Part shown: positions 46,106 through 58,169 of the stretch, in pieces | Layout: every line of letters starts with the position of its first letter | Position numbering within the stretch: position 1 is the stretch's first letter | DNA from: Prinia subflava | Lineage: Eukaryota > Chordata > Aves > Passeriformes > Cisticolidae | DNA: 64,000 bases | NCBI RefSeq assembly: GCF_021018805.1 | Contig: NW_026960610.1 | Coordinates: 3,348,001 to 3,412,000, forward strand | Direction of reading: 5' to 3' | Made by a program: the position numbers and the translations under genes | The notes under the pieces: model-generated | Database searches by the model: none | Seen by the model: the letters and a program-made list of their open reading frames with translations, nothing else | What the model was told of the DNA's origin: nothing

Positions 46106-48645
46106 GTATCACACAAAACTGAGTCAACAAGAGGCCCCCTGAGCTCAGGTCCCCACCCCCACACAAAAAGCAGAGGAGTACATGCAGGTCTGATTCATGT
46201 ATATATTGCCGTAGTACTCAATATACACTCAGAAATCTTAAAGCAGATTGTGACTTGGCATCTCTAACTACATGATTTTGATACACAGATACTCAAATTG
46301 CTTTTGCAAAATGACTGAAAACCTGTTCTTTTCATGTTTCCTCAATACAAATATGACTGCATTTTGCTTTAGAATTACTGCCCTGAAACCTTCATTGGGT
46401 AAATGAATTTGGTACCAAAGTTAAATCTTTGTAAATAAAACAAGCAGACAAGCAGACCAACCTGCATGTTTTTTTCTTTTCTTTTTCTTTTTTTTTTTTT
46501 TTTTGAGTTTGCATGCTTAATATAGAACTACCAGGTTTAAAATCTCACTGAACATTCTATGTGAATTAATCAGATTCTAGAGTAATGTGGGAAGGAAAAT
46601 AATAAAAAGTACAGCTTTTCATTTAAACATATGCAGCTCTTTTCATGCAGGGTTTTCATTTAGGATTTTTTCTGGTGTTTTTTTTTTTATTATTTACACT
46701 TTGCATTAAAGAACATAGCCAGTGTAAACATAGTCTGTGACACTTATAAAACAGTGTAAATTTTGTAAATTTCTGGGAGGAAGTTGAAATGCATATATTT
46801 GTAATGGAGGTAAAACTGCTTTCTTTCTCAGTACACCTATGTTTGGAACTTAACTTCACAAAAGAACAAGTTATAGTTCTATACTGTCATAAATTAATAT
46901 CTTTTCTAGATTTTCATTTTGAGTGTTAGTGTCAAATGCATAATAATATTAGAAAAATGAGAGAAACGTATTATTTAGAACCTAATGAAAAACTTACAGA
47001 CAATGACTGGTGAAGGAGGGCACAGAATAAAGAACTGGGGAAAGAAACAATAGAAAAATACTGACCTCTATGAATTATTGCACATTTGAGATCATTTTCA
47101 TGGCCTTTGGGCCAATTCTGGATACTTTTAAGTCTTAGGTCAGTGTTTGTTTCTATTTGACTGTAGGGTACAATTTAGGAACTACTGCAAAATGTCAAGG
47201 ATTTACTGAACTTGTTTGCTGATGAAACCAAAGGCAGCTGAGTGCCGAGTGCTAACTTTTATTCATGCAGTCAAAGAGCACAATGCTAAAGACATACTGA
47301 AGCACAGGCAAGGTTGCCTGCCTTAAAAATATTTTTGGGAACTTGCTCCAGCAGATCTTACTGAGACAAAACTCTCATGTCTGTTGTGTTTTCATTAGAG
47401 CCATGCCAAAACCTGCAAAATTGGCTTTTTGCCTTCATTATTTAGAGTTTTTTCCTTTAATATGGTTGTCTCCATAGCCTGACTCTGCAACCCTTAACCA
47501 GCTGAGTGTGGAAATCTCCATGAAACACACTGGTACTTGCTGAGGAGCAACACCTGATGCTGAGCACCTGTGTAACAATTCTCATCCACCAGCAGCAGGA
47601 ATGCCACTTGTGAGAGCTAAATGACAAGATCCTATTTGACTGATGGGATCACACACAAGTGTGAAATGCAAGATCTTGCCAGTTGCTTAAAAATATCACT
47701 TTTCACTAGTTGCACAGATAGCAGAAATATTCCTGCTTCTGCCATATTTAAAAGGTACATAAATTGGCAGGTTGATAAACAAGAGAGAAAACTGTTTCAG
47801 GTGATTATCACTGCAACAGAAGTCAGACTTCTAGTAAACCTGAATAATTTAGCACCTAATCTCTGAATATTGCTGTAGTACTTCTTTTCTATTGCTGATG
47901 TTCTCACAAAAAAGGTAATTTCAAATTGTAACTACTGGTTTTGGGAAAAAAATGCTACATAAAATTATTTTACTACAAATCATACATCTTAAGAAATTTC
48001 AGATTAATGAACTGGCCAATAGACAGATAAATTTATCCTTAAACTGTTAGGAAAAAGTAATTAAAATCTGCAAAAATGGTGCAATAATCTATAGTTGACA
48101 GAAAAATTGTTTAAAATCCTCCTAAACATCTTCCAGTATTCTTGTAAGTTGTTTAATAAAACCACATTGCTAACCATTGACTAGGAATACAACATGACTC
48201 AATAATAAAATGAAGAGATGCTGATGGGAGAAGGTGATTTATTTTGTAGTAACTGTTACTATGCACTTTATTGATAAATCTTCATCTGCATTGTCTCTGC
48301 TGGGCATCTTCTAAGAAGTATTTGCAAGACAATGTTACCAGGAAGGTTTTGTTCTCCTTCATTTTCAAGATGATTCACCCCTTGTGGTCTGTGCAGGAGA
48401 TAATAATTTTTGTAGCATGATTAGAATTTCAAACTGTACTGGAGTCTATATGAAAAACCCCAAAACTTCTGTGTATTCCAAATACTGTTACTTAAATATG
48501 TATGAGTGTTGGAGATTGTATACAGTGACCTTTTATCCATCTCAGATTGTAAACCTACAGTGAAGCGATGGGATGCATTTTTTCTCTCCTCCATCCTTTT
48601 TAAAGAAGCAATAAAAGTGTACATTAAAAGACAGGAAGGACATTA
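46106..48645. other. Non-coding, no gene seen
   Basis: AT-rich sequence with T runs near 46485-46504 and 46680-46690. No exon, RNA gene or bounded repeat recognised. Confidence 0.5.
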
Positions 48646-48651
48646 CCAAGT

Positions 48652-49059
48652 TGTGGGATTGCATTTTATGGAAATGGTTTGCTCTTGTTCACCCCTGGAA
48701 AATGTATGGTTTATCCCAAGTCTGTACCCTCCCTGCAGTATCATGTATCTGTAACCTCATTGGCTGGAGAATGTTACCGCGCCCACTTTGAACCTCTGTG
48801 TTAAGGGTGCAGTCTGAGAGGGCTCTTTCCTCTTTTGCCCTGGTGGTCTCTAGAGACTGCTCTCTCCCCATCCCTCTCCCCTTCTCCCCCTCCCCCCTTC
48901 CCTTCCCCTCTCCCTCAGTGAATAAACCCTCACCTCATCAGCACCCCACTGGCATCTGAGTCTCTTTGCCTACCAGCACGGGAACACCCACGACCCTAGG
49001 ACCTGGGGGGCTCCCGAGGAACCCTCCCCGGGAACCCCCCCAAAATTTTAACTACAACA
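48652..49059 (+). mobile_element. Solo LTR, plus strand (408 bp)
   Basis: TGTGGGATTGC...ACTACAACA with a perfect 6-bp duplication CCAAGT (48646-48651 and 49060-49065). AATAAA is at 48921-48926 after a long C/T-rich tract. Same family as 51422-51856, in opposite orientation. Confidence 0.9.
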
Positions 49060-49247
49060 CCAAGTTACAAAAGAATGCCCCCTTTGTCAATAATTTGTAA
49101 ATGTAAACAAAAAAGTTCAAGTAGAAAAGCAAACAAGTGTGCTGCTGCTTTGAATAGGTTTTCTCACCCCATGTGGGTAGGGCAAAGTTCTTTACAGATG
49201 CCTCTTCATGGCAGCCATGAAGCATCTCCAAAGAGCCCTGATGTTCA

Positions 49248-49939
49248 CTACCAGATATTACTGGTGAAGCTGAGCTCTTTGGCTGATAAAAGTAGCAAGG
49301 GGTTGTTCATGTGGAACTCCTGGGGGTCCTTGACTGCATTGAGAGATAGTTGTCCATTGAGGAGTGTCAGGGGGATGTTACAGTACGTGTGGTGGTTGCT
49401 GATGGAGGCCATGGGCAGCGTGGCTGCAGACACGTCATACTCGTAGCCTCTGCAGTAGTGCCTCATGTGCACAAAGTCTGCCAGATGGTAATTGCTTAAA
49501 TCTGCCCGTGACTCCACCAGCATGGCAGAAGTGCCTGACAGCAAGAGAGGGCACAGTCTGGAGGTCTCCAAAGAGTCCTTGTTCTGCAGAATCCAGGACC
49601 TGATGCCGAGACACCACCTCCTTTTTCTTCCCTGGCATTTCAAAGACTAGGCGCTTCCAAAACTTAGAATTCAGTTTGCTGCTTTTTGGTCCTTTCCACT
49701 GATCACTCAGAGAAGTTTATTGGTGTGCTTTAATGATTCCACTTCATGATAATTCACCTTCCCTTTTAATTCAGTACACTCAATCAAAATAACTTTGATT
49801 TCTCCACTGACTAGCATGTTATGGAGTCTGTTTTCCATTTCAAAAATAGTCCATCCTCTCCTGAGAACATGGTCAGGAGTTAACACGATAATGAGTCTTC
49901 TGCTTTGCTCAACACATCTTGTGAGATCTTCAATGTAGG
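49248..49939 (-). pseudogene. Decayed last coding exon of an IL1RAPL-type receptor
   Basis: IL1RAPL1/2 are neuronal membrane proteins with three Ig domains and an intracellular TIR domain; they organise synapses. On the minus strand an acceptor (TTTGTAG) precedes TIR sequence including [20 protein letters not shown] and [15 protein letters not shown], then the C-terminal tail ending in KELSFTSNIW and TAG (49248-49250). The reading is broken: an in-frame TGA lies at 49707-49709, a one-base frame change follows just after it (about 49690-49703), and a second frame change lies near 49530-49545. The exon-intron edge shows it is not a processed copy. Upstream exons are not in the window. Which paralogue it is cannot be decided from this exon. 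Confidence 0.82.
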
Positions 49940-51415
49940 CTACAAATTATAGAAAGAGAGAAAGAGTAAAGAATAAAGAAGTCTATTGTATTAAAACATC
50001 AGACTTGCAATCAAGTATAACAAAATCCTGCATTTTACTGATCCACACCATTTAAAACAATGGGCATTTCAATATACTCCAACAAAAATAGGATTGTGTA
50101 TCACAAAATATTTCAATTTATGGAGTACACAGAAAACTCCTTAATAACACCCTCCATCCTTTGCTATTTTTCCCTGTTCATTGCAGCAGAATGACATTTA
50201 CATAATACCCTTGCTGTGTAGGTGCATTAGAGAACAAAAAACGCACAGTTCACTTAGTGGAAAAAAATATAGGTCAAGATCAATGTAATGTTTGTGTAAA
50301 TTCTAACATTAACATTGGTTGTGATTAATGCTGCATTGAGGGAAGCACGCTCTGGGAAGCGGTTCCTATGTTACAGATGCAAAGACATGAGGGTACTGCA
50401 GGTTGTATGAACCATAACTTGCAAAAGCTCAAAAAGAAATGAACCCTCATCACATGCAGAATTTGTGCTATTGCATAGAAGCATCATGGTAGCTTCTTCT
50501 TTAGGTATTGACCACAAAAGCATAAGAACATTCTTTGTGGCCCAGTGGTCTGTTTTAATATCACAAATCTATGCTTCTATGTACCCCAAGATATTAACAG
50601 AGACTTCACAAGTGACAGGAACAAATGGAAAATTTAAACATATTGGAAGTATTTATTTTTTGAGACATCAGTGACAAAGAAAATAGTAGAATTATTGTAT
50701 TCATGCATGCCAAGGAGTTGCAAACAATCAGTATAAGCAGAAATGCCAGCCCCATCAGCAGCTCCATGATGCCAGTTTATTGAATTTCAAAATATTTGTG
50801 AAGTTGAACTTTGATCCCTGAGGTTCACTTATCCCAGGGATGGTAGGGAAGAGAAGCCAAATACACTGGTATGACATGGAACAGGATGGGAAAGAGATCT
50901 ACTTACAGACCTGATCCAAAACCCATTCAGATGAAGACTTCATTCAACAAACTTCAATGGGTTTTGGGTCAAGACCAGAAAAATTAAATCCCTTCAACAA
51001 AACCACCAAGGGCAAAAAATGTTCATTGGTTGCACAGCATTACAACTGCAAGCTTCGAGAAAGGATATCTTTGTGTTTTTAAACTACATGAACCTCCTGA
51101 CCATGCTACTGGGAATGTGCTGCCTGACAACAGAGGAGAAGCACGTGTTAGAAATGAAGACTTGGACACAAGAGCTGCACAGAACAGATCTTTACTCAGC
51201 CCAGGGCAGGACCTCTCACACATCTGCCCTCTAGCAGGAATAATAATTACAAATAACATCATTAATCAACATCTGTTACTGCAAGACTCATTTTATAGTC
51301 CCAGGCACCATATCACAGCATGCTTATTCACACTACTTCTAGTAAAGTAAATAGCTACAAAATAGGCCAATAGGAACATTCTAAAATAGCTTATTTTCAT
51401 GAGACTGAAGGCATA
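49940..51415 (-). other. Probable intron of the IL1RAPL-type pseudogene, no other feature
   Basis: In minus-strand direction this lies upstream of the acceptor, so it should be intronic relative to the decayed exon. AT-rich. No second exon was recognised. Confidence 0.45.
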
Positions 51416-51421
51416 GTTAGC

Positions 51422-51856
51422 TGTTGTAGTGTGGATTTGGGGGCGTCTATGGGGGGGGTCCCCGGGGGGCCCCCCAGGCCCTATGTTCACTGGCATTTGC
51501 ATGCAGACAGGCAAGGAGACTTCAGACGGCTGGTGAGGTGCTGATTAGATGAGGATTTATTTAGAGTCTGACCCCGGGAAGGCAGCATGGTTTCTGAGGG
51601 AGAGGGGGGAAAGGGGGGAGGAGGGTGAGAGAGGGAAGGGGAGAGGGGCAGAGCCTGCAGAGGCCTCCGGAGCAAGAGAGCGAGCCCCCTCCCTCTGCAC
51701 CCTTAACAGGGAGATTCAAAGTGGGCGCAGATTGATTCTCAGGCCAATGGGATTACAGATACATGATACTGCAGGGGAGGTTACAGACTTGGGACAAACC
51801 GTACATTTTGGAGGGGTGAGACAGAGCATACCATTTAAATAAAATGCAGTTCCACA
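51422..51856 (-). mobile_element. Solo LTR, minus strand (435 bp)
   Basis: The inverse of the 48652-49059 family, with matching ends. Flanks GTTAGC (51416-51421) and GTTAGT (51857-51862) match at five of six bases. AATAAA (minus) is at 51556-51561, beside a long purine-rich tract. Confidence 0.85.
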
Positions 51857-51862
51857 GTTAGT

Positions 51863-52524
51863 ATCAAATCTGCCTTTACCAATGTTTTATTTCACCACTT
51901 AGCAGCAAGAATTCCTTTCACAAATGGAAAAAAGAGGCAACTTGAAACATCCCAGACACACAAAGATTTAAGACATACACATACATTACAAATGTCTATG
52001 CAACAATCCTGACTTTTAGTTAATGGTTTATGACTTTTTAATCATGCAGCATTTACAGTTGTTTTTTTTTTTCCTTGAAATACTTTATGAGGACACCCCC
52101 CCCCCCCCCCCGTTCTGTGTAAAATAGTTACTCATTAATGAAAAAAATCTACATTAAAATCCATGGAAGAGGCAGTGGAGCGGGGAGAGAATCAGCAACA
52201 ATGAGAAAATGATAAGCAGAACTGGTGAAACAAAACTTAAGGAAAGGTAGAAATGTTCCATACAATGGAAAGACATTATCCCAATGTATCAACAGCTCAG
52301 ACTCTTCATTTTCTTCCATTCTTTCTTCTCCCAAAAAGAAAGAATTTAGGTGGGAAGCTTCATCGTTAGAGGTTGAATCTGCAAGATACAGTAAATAAGA
52401 AACTATCACGCATCTTTCCTGAGACATATTCATCCCTCCTCCAAACAACTCAGAACACTGCTATGCACAAGACAGTTCTCTGTAGGACACAATACTGGGC
52501 AGTACCATATGTCCAGGGTAGTCT
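51863..52524. other. Non-coding, no gene seen
   Basis: AT-rich sequence with a C run near 52096-52111. A ~100-codon minus-strand frame at 52.15-52.45 kb has no family features. Confidence 0.5.
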
Positions 52525-52530
52525 GAGCAC

Positions 52531-53083
52531 TCCGTCGGTGTGCTCACAGAGAGCCAACGGGCTCTGTCGCCGCTGGCCCAGACACAGCGACAGAGTGGTA
52601 GGGGGTCAGTCTGCAAGCTCGCAAGCAGTACTGACTCCCGTGGGTTCTTTGCCTGGCAGAGGCTTATGCGAGCGATGGAGATTCGACGGGCAGTGGAAAG
52701 AAAGGAGGAAACAATTTCAGACGAACAGAGGGTTTATTGCAAACACCTCCTCAGCCCGAAACTGCTCGGGGGGAGAGGGGTGCGGGGGGTTTTTGTCCAA
52801 AGGATTCGGAGGGGGAACAAAGGGGGTGGCCAGCCACTGCCAGCCAACTGGGGCAGGTTGCCAGGGGATACAGGTGTAATAGAACATCGCTTGGACTAAT
52901 CAGGGGAAAAATAGGAGGGATTTACAAAGGCGGGAGAAATGACAGGCAGCTAACCGTGTGCCGCATGACAGGTGCCGGAGTCATGTGAGTTAAACAAAGG
53001 AACAATCGAGGGGTGGGGTACAGGGAACCCAACAAGTACAAAAGTATAGAAAGCCTAACCGATTAAATTAACACACTGCCACA
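52531..53083 (-). repeat. ERV-B 3' LTR
   Basis: 553 bp. On the minus strand it starts TGTGGCAGTG and ends in CCGACGGA, an end that lacks the usual CA. AATAAA (minus) is at 52733-52738. It is preceded in coding direction by the polypurine tract. Confidence 0.92.
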
Positions 53084-53109
53084 TCTCCCCATTTTCTTTT
53101 TACTAAAAG
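53084..53109 (-). promoter_or_regulatory. ERV-B polypurine tract
   Basis: On the minus strand, a run of A and G ending GAAAATGGGGAGA directly abuts the LTR start TGTGGC. This is the plus-strand primer site. Confidence 0.85.
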
Positions 53110-53185
53110 AACAGAAGTGAGGGGGGTCCGGCAGATGCTCAGAGTCCAGGTAACATTTGGCGAATCGAGGTTGTTGAGCTGGCCA

Positions 53186-54550
53186 CTAATCGTCTGCGAG
53201 GCTTTCACCGTCACTCTCTTCTTCAAGCTCCTTTTCAAGCTCCTTCAACTCGTCTTCAGGAGCCGTGGCCTTGGCGACCCGAGCAGCAGCCGGAGAGGGG
53301 GTAGATGTGGAACTTAAAACTAACTTAATTAACGATCTCCTGATTAGTCCGAAAGCAAGACAAACAATTAAAATAATAAACAAAATCAACAGACATGTTT
53401 TTAAAATGGACCCGGCCCATCCAGATAAACCCCAACCTTTAAAAATGTTGCTCATCCAATCACCTGTCTCTCTTTTGATGTCACTGATCATATTTTGCAT
53501 CTGTACAATGAGTTTTCGAGTGCTCTCAGCCCGAGTCGACAGATTAAAACAACATAGACCCTCAAACTCCTCATACGTGTGATCGTGGAGAAGTATGATG
53601 TAGTCTATGGCTGCCAGATTTTGGAGGGAAGCTTGCCTCATTATTTCCTCGTCCTGCAGGAGGTTGAATAGGGTTTTGGAGGTTAAATTTGCTTGTTTCG
53701 CCACCCAACATTTTAAATGTCCCAATTCCCCCACGGCCTTAGCAAAGGAGACCCATGGGGCAAAATTTGTGATTGCGACCTCTTTAGTTTTGTTCCAATG
53801 AATAATTTCTGAATCGCAATCCGGGTCTAATTTTCTAAGGTCTCTTTTGGAAACTGCCAATCCATGTGCACCACTTTGTTTCTTTTGTTTTTCTTTCCAA
53901 TCCGTGATTTGCATCTTGTTGGGTGTGAACAGCCCTACCTTTCCTAGGGTGCACGGACCTCCAGAAAGACGAGAGGGGATACCTGCCCAAGCTCGATCTC
54001 TGCAGATCAGAAAGACTCCCTTGGGTAACTTTTTGGGGTGGTTGTGAATTTGAGGGGGAAGAACTCCCTTGGCCAACTTCTTGCACCACGAGTGGGCTCT
54101 ATCTAGCACTTTAGATTGAAAAGCGTGCTTGGTGCGGTTGTCTAAAGCGTCGGCCGAATTGGTAATACGAATGCAGGCGGGAGCTGTAGTTGCTCCGAGG
54201 AGCCGCAGCTCTTAGGGTTCCTCTTTCATATCTGGCAGGGAAAGCACAAAATTCTTCCAGCCAATAAAAGGATTAAATTGGGAGGTCTTACTGATGCAGT
54301 GGGCACAATGGAGAAGTCTTTCAGGCATTTCCCACTGTCTAAAGGGAATCCCCATGAGGCATATGGACATCGGGTCTGAGGCTGATGCTTGATTGAGACA
54401 GATGTGATCCTGTCCCATAGATTCTGCGAGCAGAGCCCACATGTTGGCTCGCGACTGTGGGACGGTCCAAGCTTGGGTGAATGTTAGCAGCTTGGTCAGA
54501 AAGAGCACGGTCGGGAGGCTTAGCATCTTGGGTCCGGGTCTGAAAAACAA
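53186..54550 (-). pseudogene. ERV-B env, one in-frame stop
   Basis: A single frame of about 455 codons broken by TAA at 54212-54214. The first part has a hydrophobic signal (MLSLPTVLFLTKLL) and a short SU with several Cys. The second part has a probable internal fusion peptide, a segment (LQNLAAIDYIILL) like the alpharetroviral TM heptad region, the CC pair in EGLCCFNLS, and a strong membrane span near the C-terminus (about LKTCLLILFIILIVCLAFGL). At the first Cys position of CX6CC there is Tyr, so the usual loop disulfide cannot form. No strong furin site is visible. An overlapping frame from 54704 may hold an alternative leader. Function as a full Env is unlikely. Confidence 0.8.
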
Positions 54551-54570
54551 AACTGGGGGGCCAAAAATTA

Positions 54571-57500
54571 TTAATTTGGGTCACAGAAATAGGTAAAGGA
54601 CAGGTCATGGTCCCATTCCCACAGGATGGGAAGACAGGGTCTGGAGGAGACTCGCCTTCGATGGCGGAATGCCGCTGAAGCCACCTGCGGGACGCTGTCG
54701 TCACGCTCCCTCTTCCTTTTAATGAATGGTTTTACCCATTTGGCAGGTATCCATTTGATCCCGGTAGGCGTGAGGACACAGGCGTACCCACGTCCCCATG
54801 TCACCAGGTCAAACGGACCCTCCACCTTCCCTGACTCAGGCGATCTCACCAGCACCGGGGGCTTGGGATCGAACTGCCACTCCTTGTTGCACCCAAAGTG
54901 TATGGTAATGGGCGGATTGGGATTTTCAAAGGAACAATTTAGAAAATTGATGACATAAAGGGCTCGGGCCAATCTGATTGCCAGCGGTTCTACCTTTAAT
55001 ATCTGTTGCTGTTGTTTAAGGACCCTCTTGATCTCTTGGTGGGTCCTCTCTACGATTGCTTGGCCTGTGGGGGAGTGGGGGATGCCTGTCTTGTGCTCCA
55101 CTCCCCATTGCTGTAGGAAGCCAGCAAATTCCTTGGATTTGTACGCAGGGCCGTTGTCTGTTTTGATCCCCTTGGGGATGCCCATGAATGAGAAGGCCTG
55201 AACAAAGTGTTGGATAACATGTTGGGCCCTCTCACCTGCGTGCGCAGAGGCATAGACAGCGCCAGAGAAGGTATCGACGGAGACGTGAAAGTACTTCAGT
55301 CTCCCAAATGATGGAATGTGGGTGACATCTGTCTGCCAGAGTTCACAGCTCTCCAACCCGCAAGGGTTGACCCCGGCATGCAGGGTAGGCACAGCGTTGG
55401 ACTGGCATGAAGGACACGAGCCAACAATCGCCTTAGCTTGTTGACGTGTGAGGTTAAAACGTCTAGCTAAGCTAGGCGCGTTCTGATGGAACAGCTGATG
55501 GCTGAGCTTGGCCTGCTCAAAAACGTCAGGCAATGGGGCTATCGCTACAGGGGCAGCAAGAGCGTCAGCCCTCCTGTTACCCTCAGCAATAAACCCAGGC
55601 AATTCCGTGTGCGACCTGGTATGCATCACATAAAACGGTTGCTCTCGGTGGGAGACAATTTTGACCAATTTTGAGAGCTGCTCCTACAGAGCTGTGTTGG
55701 ACACCTCTTGTAAAATTGCCTGATCTGCTCTAGATACCACCCCCGCTACGTATGCGGAGTCGGTTACAATATTGAGAGGTCCAGAGAATCTCTCAAGTGC
55801 TCTGACGACAGCGGCCAACTCGGCTATTTGAGGTGAACCCTCAACTACTTTAATATCTGCCTCCCACTGCCGAGTTTCAGGGTCCTCCCAAGTCATCACT
55901 GACTTGTGAGAACTCCCGGACGCGTCAGTAAAAACTGTCATCGCATCGAGAGGTCTCCTGCTCTGGACACTCTTTAAAGCCAATTTAAATGTTACGTCCG
56001 AATTAAATAGTTTGTGGGCCGGCCGATGAATTGAAATTTGGCCCTTAAAGGAATCTAGAGCGAATTGAAGTGCTTCATTTTCCTGAAGCAGGTGTTCCAA
56101 CATGGGTTTGGTCATTTGGCCTGTTGACAATCCAATTGGCATGTGAATACATTCAAAGTCGCACCCTGCCAAATCTTTCATCCGCGTTCTTGCTTTGCGG
56201 ACCATAAGCCCTTGTGGCTGTGTCATTCTTTTGGGCCGATGGTGGCTGAGAAAGACCCACTCTATAATAAGAAGAGGGTCCTTTCTACCTTGGCCCTTGG
56301 TGTTGTGTGCTGATGTTTTTGCACCCGTGTCCCATTGAAAAATGATCCCATGTAGATGTGGCAGCTTACCCAGAATGATGAACCGAAAGGGAAGCTCGGG
56401 ATCGCATCTGTGTGCCTGTCGCAATGTCATTGCCTGCTGGACCTTCTCCAACGCTGCTTTTGCCTCTGAGGTAAGCACCCTAGGAGAACTGAGCTCCCCT
56501 CCCCCTTTCAATAAATTGAAAAGAGGGGCTAGATCCTCGGTGGTCAGACCTAGCCAGGGCCTTACCCAATTCAAGGCACCGCAAAGCTGATGGGCGTCCG
56601 CAAGGGTACGGACATTTGTCCGAATTTCCAATTTTTGAGGCACAATGGTCCTCTTACCAATCTCTAGGCCCAGGTACTTCCAGGGTGGCATCGTTTGGAT
56701 CTTATCTTTTTGCAGCTTGAACCCTGCAGCAACTAACGAATTGGTTACAAGGTCAAGCGCTCGCGTAAGTTCATCTTCGGTCGGGGCGCAAACGAGGATG
56801 TCATCCATATAGTGGTGGATGACAACCCCCTCCGTGGCTGCGCACACAGAGGACAGCAAGGAAGAGACGTACTGCTGACACATCACCGGGGAGGCTTTCA
56901 ACCCTTGCGGGAGAACCCTCCAGTGGTACCTCTTCCTTGGGGCCGCTCGGTTGATGGAAGGAACCGAGAAGGCGAAACGCGGGGCATCGTCCGGGTGTAG
57001 AGGAATTTGGAAAAAGCAATCTTTTATGTCAATTACAGCCAGATTCCAATTTCGTGGCAGCATGGTTGGGGAAGGCATTCCAGGTTGGAGAGACCCCATA
57101 TCTTCAATTACTTCGTTAATTTGGCGGAGGTCATGGAGGAGGCACCATCGTTTTTTGTCACTCTTTCGAATGACAAAAACGGGCGAGTTCCATGGAGAAT
57201 TGGTCTCCACGATGTGATCTTTAGCTAATTGCTCCTCCACGAGCTCCTCAAGCGCCTGTAATTTCTCTTTTGTTAGCGGCCACTGCTCAACCCAGACTGG
57301 TTTATCTGTTGTCCAATTCAGTTTGAGGGTCGGGCGCTTCTCAGCAGCCGCTGCCTGAAAATTTTGCGAGGGGTCGGGAATTTCAATTGTGACCCCCCAC
57401 TGAGCCATGAGGTCTCTTCCAAGCAGGGGTTCCTTGTAATCTAAAACAAAAGGACGGATGGCAGCCAATTGTCCTTTTGGCCCCGTAATTTTTACCACGT

Positions 57501-58128
57501 TTTTCGACTGTTTTGCGGATTGGATTCCTCCTACACCTTGGATCTGTCCGTCCACGTCCTCTAGGGGCCAGTGCGACGGCCATTCCGCGGTCGGAATGAG
57601 CGTCACATCTGCCTCTGTGTGAAAAAGCAGATCTTTAGCTATTGACTCATCTCCCACAGCGAGCGTACATCGCACTAAGGGCTTACGGGTGGAAATGTGA
57701 TGTACAGCATTTACAGTAAAGGTAAGATGTTCTGGGTCACCATAAGGAATTGCTTGTGCGATGACCTGGCCCTCGGGTAAAAATGTGGGCGGATGAGTGC
57801 AGCGCAGCCAGAGAATGAGGGCCCTGGGGTTGTTGTGAAGTGTCCCCGGGACTACCTCAATCTCCTGCGGAGTGTATTTGCAATCACCGACGACGATGAA
57901 CTTACCTTCGCCGGTCATTGGCCACTGATGTAACTTCTTTGGGTCTATGGTCACAAAATGGAAGTCCCTATCCATCAGGTACCATGGTCTGGTGAGATGC
58001 AACCTGTAGGGTTCAAAAAAGGAAGAGGTGGTGAGAATAGGTTTTGCTATATCATGTTCAGGTGTTCTTGAGTCTGGTGTAGAATGTCCATCCAATTGAC
58101 CCCCTTTGGAGTTCCCTGCCCGGTCCAC
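54571..58128 (-). pseudogene. ERV-B pro-pol, one in-frame stop
   Basis: One frame, -1 relative to gag, interrupted by TAG at 55684-55686. In order: about 190 residues that may include a degenerate dUTPase-like segment; protease with the active site reading HTEAD (57607-57621) where DTGAD is expected; reverse transcriptase with LPQG and YMDD (56800-56811) intact; RNase H with Asp in FTDAS, Glu in AELAA and Asp in TDSAY; then the stop. After the stop come the last RNase H Asp (RRADALA), an HHCC zinc site, the integrase acidic triad (WQTD, KTDNG, VERTHQE) and a C-terminal domain. The first residue counted is a GTG; translation would enter by -1 frameshift from gag, and the frame is open upstream of it. 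The TAG separates RNase H from integrase, and the protease change alone should block maturation. Confidence 0.88.
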
Positions 58129-58169
58129 CCGATTGGGGTCGTCGCGCTGGGTGGACCCGCGCTCCCCTT

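Noticed and set aside
49075..49446. 123-codon plus-strand frame
   Set aside because: Largely antisense to the IL1RAPL-type exon; the minus strand carries the recognisable protein.
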